Part shown: piece after piece, positions 6,890 through 11,331 of the stretch
Layout of the letters: each line of letters starts with the position of its first letter
Numbering within the stretch: position 1 is the first letter of the stretch
Source of the DNA: Nitrososphaerota archaeon
GTDB taxonomy: Archaea; Thermoproteota; Nitrososphaeria; Nitrososphaerales; Gagatemarchaeaceae
DNA: 11,331 nucleotides
Reading direction: 5' to 3'
NCBI GenBank assembly: GCA_005877225.1
Contig: VBPK01000006.1
Coordinates: 1-11,331 of the forward strand
Program-made: the position numbers and the translations under genes
The notes under the pieces: generated by a model
What the model was told of the DNA's origin: nothing
The model's input: only the letters and a program-made list of their open reading frames with translations
Database searches by the model: none

Positions 6890-7684
6890 CTAGCTGATGT
6901 AGCCCGGTTGGGGCTCCCTCTTCTCCGGCCCGGCCTGCTCTCTCCCCTGTTCCGTCATCTTCTGAAGCTGGCTTATCACGTTCTGGGTCTCCTCCGCCCT
7001 AGCCTTTAGGCTCGAAACATCTATCTTCAGCTTGAGCAACTTCGAGAGCGCCTCGAGAACCGACTGGGAAGCTCCTGCGTCTATCACGTATCCTGAGGTC
7101 TCTCCCAGCAGGCAGATTCCCTCCATCCCGTTGAGAGCCGCCATCCCGACCATCAGCCCGTTCATCCCCGTTATCCCCCCTTCCTTCATCAGTAGCACCC
7201 CGCTCTTCGTGAGGGATTCCAGGAGGTTCACGGAGGTCGCTGCCCCGAAGACACGCGGCATCTTGGAGAAGGCCCCGGTGATGTAGGCGGCTAGCGTGTA
7301 GACTGTGTTCACACCGTAGGACTTCCCCAGCTTCACAACCATCTCCGAGAGCTCGTACTCTCCCTCTGAGGTGGTAGGCTGAGCATCCGCGGTGAAGACA
7401 AGAAGGTCGTTCGCCTGTCCCGTTGGTGCGTAGTACACCTCCGCTCTTAGGGGCTCGACCCTCCCGTCCTCCTTCACGTTGACCTGAGGAGGGAAGCTGT
7501 CGCACTGGTATTCGACCATCCTCTTCGCCTTGAAGGTCGTGATAAGGTGGTCAACCCCGAGCTTTCCCACGTACCCGCTCCCGGGCAACCCACAGACGAG
7601 AATTGGGTCCTTCGGTTTCGGCCGGAAGGAGACCTTCGACCTTATTCCGTTTGTTACGCTCTCCTTCGCAGTCGTCGTGGTCAA
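6890..7684 (-). CDS. PAC2-family protein, probable proteasome assembly chaperone homologue
   Basis: Archaeal PAC2-family proteins (PbaA/PbaB type) are linked to 20S proteasome assembly or regulation; the exact role of this member is not proven. In 264 residues: a first strand-loop ILVCGLPGSGYVGKLGVDHL (28-47) typical of the family, DLLVFTADAQPTTSEGEYEL (93-112), YTLAAYITG (129-137), GGITGMNGLMVGMA (169-182), CLLGETSGYVIDAGAS (191-206), and a charged C-terminal helix (about 225-250) that could form a coiled coil. It ends PGYIS, so a strict HbYX proteasome-docking tail (Tyr second from last) is absent. The start is TTG 7684, whose TTGA overlaps the stop of the PDCD5-like gene (7681-7684), so the two are translationally coupled. 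Confidence 0.85.
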   Translation of the reverse strand: MTTTTAKESVTNGIRSKVSFRPKPKDPILVCGLPGSGYVGKLGVDHLITTFKAKRMVEYQCDSFPPQVNVKEDGRVEPLRAEVYYAPTGQANDLLVFTADAQPTTSEGEYELSEMVVKLGKSYGVNTVYTLAAYITGAFSKMPRVFGAATSVNLLESLTKSGVLLMKEGGITGMNGLMVGMAALNGMEGICLLGETSGYVIDAGASQSVLEALSKLLKLKIDVSSLKARAEETQNVISQLQKMTEQGREQAGPEKREPQPGYIS

Positions 7685-8091
7685 GCCTTCTCCTCTCCCT
7701 CCCTCTTCAATCTGAACTTCTCGCCTATATCGATAAGCCTCCCCTTCTCCTCCACCTTCATCGAAGTGTTGAGTTTGAACCTCAGCCCAAGATTTCGGAA
7801 GAGACTATACAGTTCACCCCCCGATATCTTCTCGTTGAACTTCCCTTCTCGAATCAGTCTTGAGAGCTCCCTTACGATGCGGTCGGTCTCGTTCGGGTAG
7901 TACGAGTAGGCTGCCTCGAGGACCTCGTCGCCCCTGTCGACGAGCATCTTCGCAACCACCTGACGGTCGGTCTTCTCGGCCTTCTGCGGCTTCGCGCTCG
8001 TCGTCGTCGTCGTCGTCGTCGTCGCTGCAATCCTCTTCATCTGGGCGAGCTTTCGCTGCGTAATCAGCTTGAGCTCTGTGTCCTCTTCCAT
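7681..8091 (-). CDS. PDCD5/TFAR19-like DNA-binding protein
   Basis: A 136-residue basic protein that resembles thaumarchaeal proteins annotated as TFAR19-related DNA-binding proteins; that link is from memory and the function is not established. The N-terminal helix MEEDTELKLITQRKLAQMKR (1-20) has the PDCD5-like pattern. A run of eight threonines (24-31) and an Ala/Lys-rich linker follow. A conserved-looking C-terminal domain spans about 44-128, with LVDRGDEVLEAA, EKISGGELYSLFRNLGLR and GRLIDIGEKFRL. ATG 8091 is chosen over upstream in-frame starts because the family N-terminus begins here, because AGAGG (8096-8100) is a fair ribosome-binding site and because a TATA-like site lies just upstream. 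It is coupled to the PAC2 gene by a TTGA overlap. Confidence 0.75.
   Translation of the reverse strand: MEEDTELKLITQRKLAQMKRIAATTTTTTTTSAKPQKAEKTDRQVVAKMLVDRGDEVLEAAYSYYPNETDRIVRELSRLIREGKFNEKISGGELYSLFRNLGLRFKLNTSMKVEEKGRLIDIGEKFRLKREGEEKA
7998..8024. repeat. (TCG)9 trinucleotide microsatellite inside the PDCD5-like gene
   Basis: Nine perfect tandem copies of TCG on the plus strand. On the coding (minus) strand they give eight identical ACG codons, the poly-threonine run between the N-terminal helix and the C-terminal domain. Identical codons, and not just identical residues, point to recent slippage. Confidence 0.9.
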
Positions 8092-8122
8092 GGGTCCTCT
8101 TTGTTGGCTTGGCGACGGCGCA

Positions 8123-8130
8123 GATAAAAC
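8123..8130 (-). promoter_or_regulatory. BRE/TATA promoter for the PDCD5-like/PAC2 operon
   Basis: Minus-strand GTTTTATC, preceded by the purine-rich BRE-like CAAAAGC (to 8137), is centred about 35 nt before ATG 8091. The predicted transcript starts near 8100, leaving a leader of about 10 nt that just contains the AGAGG ribosome-binding site. The element sits in the 50-nt gap after the EamA gene. Confidence 0.5.
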
Positions 8131-8141
8131 GCTTTTGATTT

Positions 8142-9026
8142 TCAGCGAGGAGGCCTCGTCCCTGTCGCGAGAGCCACGGCCACCAGTAGGGCTGCTCCAC
8201 CGAAGATGAGGTAGAGAGTTACAGCCTCCCCCAGCAAGAAAACGCCCCCCAGCGCGCTGACGAGTGGGATCAAGTACAGCTGGATCGAAAGGGTAGAAAC
8301 CGCCTTCCTTCCCACCAGGGTGTAGAAGATGGTGTTGCCGAGCACGGTGCTCAGCAGGGCAAGGTAGAGGACGGAGATCCATCCCTCGGTCGTGAGACGG
8401 GAGACATCCGCTAAGAAGCTTCCCGAGAGGAGGGGAAGAAGCATCGTCGTACCCGCGAGCGAAGCCCAGATCGCCATCGGTACAGCTCCGTACTTTCCCA
8501 CCAGCGGCTTCGAGAGGACCGCATACACCGCGTACGCAAGGGCTGTGACGACTACGGCGATTGGCCCCGTAAGCGTAACGAAGGAGAGGGTGTCGCCCGC
8601 GGAGAGAACAACTGCCCCCGCCAACGCAAAGAGTAGTGCAACAATCAGCCTTCCCCCAATCTTCTCCCCCAGGGACAATCTCGATAATACGACGACGAAG
8701 ACGGGTCCGAGCGAAATCAAGAGCCCCGCGAGGGAGGCGGAGACGATCGACTCAGCGTAGTTCAGGGAGAGGTGGTAAATCACTACGTTTGACAGAGCGA
8801 CAACGAGGAACCTGGGCAGATCCTTTCTCTGGAAGGGCACCTTCAGCTTCCCGATGAAGGGTGCGAGGACAAGAAATGCCACGCTCACTATGATCCACCG
8901 CAGCAGCGTCAGGTCAACTGGAGACAGGTCAAAGTCGGCCCTTCTTATCGCCACGAAGGCGAGTCCCCAGATAACACTGAGGGCGAGAAGCAGGGTGTAG
9001 CTCTTCGTCAGGCTCGATTGTGACAT
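8142..9026 (-). CDS. EamA-family (DMT superfamily) membrane transporter
   Basis: A 294-residue transporter with about ten hydrophobic segments forming two EamA repeats, the first near residues 10-135 and the second near 150-290. Typical signs are the N-terminal LLLALSVIWGLAFVAIRR, the short loops containing LSLGEKIGG and VFLLGEAVTLY at matching places late in each repeat, and length near the usual 290-300. EamA proteins move amino acids, nucleobases, metabolites or drugs, often as exporters; the substrate cannot be read from the sequence. The start ATG 9026 has a good Shine-Dalgarno sequence GGGAGG (9035-9040) and a TATA-like element farther up. The gene downstream has its own promoter, so this is probably a single-gene unit. 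No damage is visible. Confidence 0.9.
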   Translation of the reverse strand: MSQSSLTKSYTLLLALSVIWGLAFVAIRRADFDLSPVDLTLLRWIIVSVAFLVLAPFIGKLKVPFQRKDLPRFLVVALSNVVIYHLSLNYAESIVSASLAGLLISLGPVFVVVLSRLSLGEKIGGRLIVALLFALAGAVVLSAGDTLSFVTLTGPIAVVVTALAYAVYAVLSKPLVGKYGAVPMAIWASLAGTTMLLPLLSGSFLADVSRLTTEGWISVLYLALLSTVLGNTIFYTLVGRKAVSTLSIQLYLIPLVSALGGVFLLGEAVTLYLIFGGAALLVAVALATGTRPPR

Positions 9027-9034
9027 CTCGCCAG

Positions 9035-9057
9035 CCTCCCAACGTGAGGATGATAAG
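9035..9057 (-). promoter_or_regulatory. Shine-Dalgarno and possible TATA for the EamA gene
   Basis: On the minus strand GGGAGG (9035-9040) is 8 nt before the ATG at 9026. CTTATCATC (9049-9057) is TATA-like and centred about 27 nt upstream of the ATG. The two together leave almost no leader, so the TATA call is weaker than the ribosome-binding site. Confidence 0.45.
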
Positions 9058-9160
9058 TGAATGGCCGTCGGAAGCCTCTCCCAAGGAATGAGGCGTTCTA
9101 CGGATTGAAACGATAGTTCGAGAAGCTAGGTTCTAATCCCTCCACTGACAACCATGGGCC

Positions 9161-9739
9161 ATGATTCGAGAACAGACGGCGTTGGTGGCGGTCCTCGCGG
9201 TGGTTGTCGTCTCTCTTCTAGCGGCGACCCAATACGCCTCGCTGGGGCCGGCTGCAGGTTCCACAACGACCACGTCGACCTCCTTCACCACCACGTCTTC
9301 AACCGTTTCAACGACATCCGCGAGCAGTTTCTCATTCTCCCCGTCCGCGCCGCTTCAAGTCTCGTCTGTGAGCGCCCAGACAACTAAGGATTACGCGACC
9401 GGCAAGGTGTACCTGACGCTCTACGTCGCCTACAAGAACATTGGTGGTGAGGCGGTGTACGTGACGAAGGGTTGCGGGAGCTCCCTCTCAGCCACGATAG
9501 GTGCGACCTCCGTCATCGCCGAGAATTCGGGGGTAAGGTGCCTCTGCGCGGAGTTCATCGCCGCCATGAATCCCGGAGACTCGGGGAGTGCTTTGACGCC
9601 GGGCTGTTGGAGTGGTGTAACATACCAGGTCGTCCACCCGGGAACCATCTCTGTGGAGATGACACTATCCTACTGGAGCGGACAGAACCAACAGAACCCG
9701 GGCAATACAACCATCCAGGCGAGCTTCACCCTACAGTGA
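9161..9739 (+). CDS. Membrane-anchored extracellular protein with Ser/Thr-rich stalk
   Basis: A 192-residue protein that I do not recognise. Residues 6-22 (TALVAVLAVVVVSLLAA region) form one hydrophobic helix after a short charged N-terminus, acting as signal anchor or signal peptide. Residues 34-60 are almost all Ser and Thr, a flexible and possibly glycosylated stalk. Residues 65-192 look like a beta-rich outer domain (KVYLTLYVAYKNIGGEAVYV; TISVEMTLSYW; TTIQASFTL) with cysteines at 105, 127, 129 and 149 that could form two disulfides. The pattern of a conserved strand pair with NIGGEAVYV recalls small archaeal surface domains that stabilise or bind ligands, but no family can be named. ATG 9161 is chosen because it opens directly into the anchor; a nearby ATG at 9154 is in another frame. 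The promoter is not clear. Confidence 0.75.
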   Translation: MIREQTALVAVLAVVVVSLLAATQYASLGPAAGSTTTTSTSFTTTSSTVSTTSASSFSFSPSAPLQVSSVSAQTTKDYATGKVYLTLYVAYKNIGGEAVYVTKGCGSSLSATIGATSVIAENSGVRCLCAEFIAAMNPGDSGSALTPGCWSGVTYQVVHPGTISVEMTLSYWSGQNQQNPGNTTIQASFTLQ

Positions 9740-9777
9740 CAGCTTAAGCGTCCCCGAATTCTCTTCGCGCCCGCTGG

Positions 9778-9933
9778 TCAGAGGATTCGAACCTCGCTCA
9801 TACCACATCCTTGGCACCTAAGCTCGATGCGACCTTCCGCTTTGTCAATTGCATCCATCTTTCCTCCGCAGCAAGGGCACAACTGAGTATCAGGCAATCG
9901 TTTTGGCTCCTCCTCGGTAGTGCTAGCTACCAT
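9778..9933 (-). CDS. Small zinc-ribbon protein downstream of the peroxiredoxin gene
   Basis: A 51-residue reading frame: MVASTTEEEP, then CPCCGGK (C19, C21, C22), a 17-residue spacer with charged residues, RCQGCGM (C40, C43), ending EVRIL and TGA. C19-x2-C22-GG and C40-x2-C43-G are classic zinc knuckles, so a zinc ribbon is very likely; C21 is an extra cysteine. The ATG is 2 nt after the stop of the peroxiredoxin gene, so it should be made from the same mRNA. No separate ribosome-binding site is obvious. It might bind nucleic acid, act as a metal or redox accessory of the peroxiredoxin, or be unrelated to it; the sequence cannot tell. Its short length makes it easy to miss in automated annotation. 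Confidence 0.75.
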   Translation of the reverse strand: MVASTTEEEPKRLPDTQLCPCCGGKMDAIDKAEGRIELRCQGCGMSEVRIL

Positions 9934-9935
9934 CG

Positions 9936-10556
9936 TCACTTTATGGCATACGGCGCTTTCCCGCCGATGCCAGTTAGGTAGGAGAGAACCTCAGCAACGT
10001 TCTTGTCGGGGGGAAAGACGGGATAAAACACCTTCCGGATTCTGCCGGCCTCTACTACGAGCGTGAGTCGTTTGATGCAGGTCTTGGGGAAGAGCTGGTC
10101 GGGAGGCTCTATTCCGAACGTCGGGAGACGAAGCTCTTTCGCAAGCTTCAGTTCGGAGTCGCTCAAGAGCTCGTACTGAATCTTGTTGCGATGTGCGATC
10201 TCCATCAGATCCACGGGACGTTGTGCGCTGACACCGAAAATCTGAAACCCCAGCACCCGAAATCCTGCGGTGGAGTCTCTGAAGGAGCAGATCTGGGGGG
10301 TGCATCCACGGGCTCCTGGGATCTCGTTCCAACCGACCGGTAAGGGAACGCCCGGTCTTCCTGCTGCGGGGAAGAAGAAGAACACAGCCTTCTGCTTCGA
10401 GGCTGACGCCACATCTACGATCTTCCCGGACGTGGAGTGAAGCTTCGCAGATGGCATCGGCATTCCGGGAAGGTGCGCGCACGCTCCATCGTCAATCGGA
10501 ACGGGTAATCCGGGTGGCAGCTCGTAGATGTTGTGAGATTCTGGAGCTTTACTCAA
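9936..10556 (-). CDS. Peroxiredoxin, PrxQ/BCP-like (AhpC/TSA family)
   Basis: Thiol peroxidase that reduces hydrogen peroxide or organic hydroperoxides in the cytoplasm. In 206 residues the active site is IPGARGCTPQICSFRD (79-94), with peroxidatic Cys85 and a second cysteine, Cys90, five residues on, the CxxxxC pattern of PrxQ enzymes. The rest also fits a known bacterial-type branch: VDLMEIAHRN, YELLSDSELKLAKELRLPTF (128-147), KRLTLVVEAGRIRKVFYPVFPPD (162-184) and a final helix NVAEVLSYL. The N-terminus GLPVPIDDGACAHLPGMPMP is typical of that branch. The start is TTG 10556, since an in-frame stop lies just upstream and no ATG or GTG fits better. A zinc-ribbon gene follows after 2 nt. The electron donor is not in the window. 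Confidence 0.92.
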   Translation of the reverse strand: MSKAPESHNIYELPPGLPVPIDDGACAHLPGMPMPSAKLHSTSGKIVDVASASKQKAVFFFFPAAGRPGVPLPVGWNEIPGARGCTPQICSFRDSTAGFRVLGFQIFGVSAQRPVDLMEIAHRNKIQYELLSDSELKLAKELRLPTFGIEPPDQLFPKTCIKRLTLVVEAGRIRKVFYPVFPPDKNVAEVLSYLTGIGGKAPYAIK

Positions 10557-10589
10557 CTTTCAACTTCTTCGCTGCGTGTGCCGCAGGTG

Positions 10590-10598
10590 GTAAGTAAG
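10590..10598 (-). promoter_or_regulatory. Weak TATA-like element for the peroxiredoxin operon
   Basis: Minus strand TTACTTACC, centred about 38 nt before the TTG at 10556, is the best AT-rich candidate in the upstream gap, with purine-rich GAGAAGA ahead of it as a possible BRE. The match is poor and the spacing a little long. Confidence 0.25.
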
Positions 10599-10620
10599 TC
10601 TTCTCGCAATTGTAATCTAT

Positions 10621-10875
10621 CTATGGGGTGAGACTTACAGAAATCTCTGCCCAGAGCGTGGAATTGGTCATTATGGACGGCGAAGTCGTCCCTCCCTTCG
10701 CCGGCCAAAGATATTCGTCCGCTATCAGTCCTGGGTACAATCCTGTCACTCCGTACCCGGGTCCCGGGGTGATCCCGATACTCACCACAGCGTAGCTCGC
10801 CGGAACGACCGCGTACACGTAGGAACCTTGATTGGGCTCCGTACCGATATGGGGGGTTAAATATTCCACGAACAT
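10621..10875 (-). CDS. Doubtful 84-residue protein or fragment of a surface protein
   Basis: An open frame from ATG 10875 to TAG 10621-10623. The product is Gly/Pro/Tyr-rich with beta-strand-like stretches (SYVYAVVPASYAVVSIGI; LWAEISVSLTP), as in the end of an extracellular beta protein, but it has no signal peptide and an in-frame stop lies only 6 nt upstream of the ATG. No promoter or ribosome-binding site stands out. It could be the C-terminal remnant of a larger lost gene, a small real protein, or chance. The overlapping longer minus-strand frame (from TTG 10951) is Arg-rich and less protein-like. Confidence 0.35.
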   Translation of the reverse strand: MFVEYLTPHIGTEPNQGSYVYAVVPASYAVVSIGITPGPGYGVTGLYPGLIADEYLWPAKGGTTSPSIMTNSTLWAEISVSLTP

Positions 10876-11060
10876 ATTTCGTCAGGTGATACCGAACGCG
10901 CTTCCTGGCCCTGATAAGCTCACGCGGCCCTCGATTGAGTTCCGAGGTCAAGGTCGGCGACAGTGTCTCCTTAGGCCTTGAGCGCGCGATGAGGCAACCC
11001 GGCCGGGAGTCGAAGAGGAGACGGGGTTATGAAAAAACTCTGTCAGCCAATGAACCTAGA

Positions 11061-11072
11061 TGGTTCGAACCA
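11061..11072. repeat. 12-bp perfect palindrome TGGTTCGAACCA
   Basis: A perfect inverted repeat with no spacer, 139 nt upstream of the ATG at 11212. It could be an operator for a dimeric regulator of that gene. It looks like a tRNA T-loop at first sight, but the stem does not pair with the right geometry. Confidence 0.4.
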
Positions 11073-11200
11073 GTCAATCTCCGCCTTGAAAAGGAAAAGG
11101 GTGGAGGAACAAGCCAAGTTCTATCCAAACGGATAGAGAAACAAACCACAAACAGAGCAAACCAGGTCGACAAAACAACCAGCCACTTCAAAACGGAACG

Positions 11201-11206
11201 AGGAGA
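11201..11206 (+). promoter_or_regulatory. Ribosome-binding site for the gene at 11212
   Basis: AGGAGA with a 5-nt gap before ATG 11212 is a good Shine-Dalgarno sequence and supports this start. Confidence 0.55.
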
Positions 11207-11211
11207 ACTAC

Positions 11212-11331
11212 ATGGAAACACGAAAGAATGACGTGAATAATCCTGCGGCGAGTCAAGGGGGACAAACCGTGGACATAGAACTGACGCGGGAGGAAAGGCA
11301 AGTCATCGAACTGCTGCGGACGCACAAGCTG
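11212..11331 (+). CDS. N-terminal part of an unidentified protein (runs off the window)
   Basis: Forty codons from ATG 11212 to the right edge with no stop. The first 20 residues are polar (METRKNDVNNPAASQGGQ); then VDIELTREERQVIELLRTHK begins what looks like an amphipathic helix. A start like LTxEERxVxELL is common at the first helix of winged-helix domains, so a DNA-binding protein is possible, but 40 residues cannot settle it. The start is supported by AGGAGA upstream and by a long A-rich leader. Confidence 0.6.
   Translation, partial: METRKNDVNNPAASQGGQTVDIELTREERQVIELLRTHKL

Larger units (their letters stand above)
10876..11211. other. Stretch without a convincing gene; A-rich, T-poor right half
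   Basis: The left part (10876-11030) is GC-rich and shows nothing clear. From about 11081 to 11211 the plus strand is strongly skewed: counted by hand, 11121-11210 has 43 A and only 7 T in 90 nt. A 98-codon plus-strand frame (TTG 10935 to TGA 11229-11231) crosses the region and overlaps the next gene; its product is hydrophilic (many K, T, N, E) and resembles no family I know, so it is not called. The A-rich, T-poor end reads like an unstructured 5' leader for the gene at 11212. Confidence 0.5.

Noticed and set aside
8092..8382. 97-residue N-terminal extension of the PDCD5-like protein
   Set aside because: It overlaps the end of the EamA gene in another frame and lies upstream of the likely promoter.
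9126..9155. Possible tRNA 3' end (GGTTCTAATCCCTCC, then ACCA)
   Set aside because: The T-stem does not pair beyond one base pair and no cloverleaf can be drawn from the upstream sequence.
9771..9800. tRNA-like T-arm on the minus strand (GAGGTTCGAATCCTC) at the end of the zinc-ribbon gene
   Set aside because: The T-arm motif is good, but no matching acceptor strand (GCTGGTC type), D-arm or anticodon arm lies at the right distance upstream. The bases are also the last codons EVRIL of the small protein.
10553..10951. 132-codon minus-strand frame ending at the peroxiredoxin start with a TTGA overlap
   Set aside because: The overlap looks like coupling, but the product is Arg-rich with no family features over most of its length, and the overlapping 10621-10875 frame looks more protein-like.
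11055..11078. tRNA T-loop-like GGTTCGAACC
   Set aside because: With a seven-base loop only one stem pair forms; it is better described as a simple palindrome.
10935..11231. 98-codon plus-strand frame from TTG 10935
   Set aside because: The product has no recognisable motif, its composition follows the A-rich skew of the DNA, and it overlaps the better-supported gene at 11212. Not excluded, but not supported.

Overview
The window looks like a GC-rich (by eye near 60%) archaeal chromosome segment. The strongest archaeal signs are LysW-dependent lysine/arginine biosynthesis genes, an archease gene next to rtcB, a PAC2-type proteasome-assembly chaperone homologue, a TFAR19/PDCD5-like DNA-binding protein, and TATA/BRE-like elements about 25-35 nt ahead of several starts. 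Protein styles recall Nitrososphaerota (Thaumarchaeota) or a neighbouring lineage; that placement is an inference from memory of family sequences. No rRNA, tRNA, CRISPR array, transposase or phage gene was found.

Layout. (1) 1-1992, plus strand: end of an unidentified upstream CDS, then lysW, lysX and lysK, closely packed. lysW is intact. lysX and lysK each lack an internal segment (roughly 31 and 20-25 codons by comparison with remembered family members), and each gap also shifts the reading frame; lysX also has no ATG/GTG/TTG start. As written, the lysX and lysK steps cannot work: this is either a decayed operon or two assembly collapses. (2) 2003-2857, minus: a polytopic membrane protein of unknown function with Cys-Cys and Cys-x2-Cys motifs. 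(3) 2896-4877, minus: lplA and ilvA, sharing a 4-nt start/stop overlap. (4) 4917-6885, plus: archease and the RNA ligase RtcB, partners in tRNA splicing/RNA repair. (5) 6890-9026, minus: EamA transporter, then a PDCD5-like gene and a PAC2 gene coupled by a TTGA overlap. (6) 9161-9739, plus: a membrane-anchored extracellular protein with a Ser/Thr-rich stalk and four cysteines. (7) 9778-10556, minus: a PrxQ-like peroxiredoxin followed 2 nt later by a 51-residue zinc-ribbon protein that is easy to miss. (8) 10557-11211: mostly without a convincing gene, holding one doubtful 84-codon reading frame, a 12-bp perfect palindrome and an A-rich, T-poor leader. (9) 11212 to the right edge: the start of an unidentified gene with a good ribosome-binding site.

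The gene pairs make biological sense locally (LysW carrier with its ligase and hydrolase; archease with RtcB), but the window as a whole reads as ordinary chromosomal backbone made of short independent operons. The items most worth a second look are the paired lesions in lysX/lysK, the peroxiredoxin/zinc-ribbon pair and the cysteine-motif membrane protein. I see no convincing evidence of a wholly new multi-gene system.
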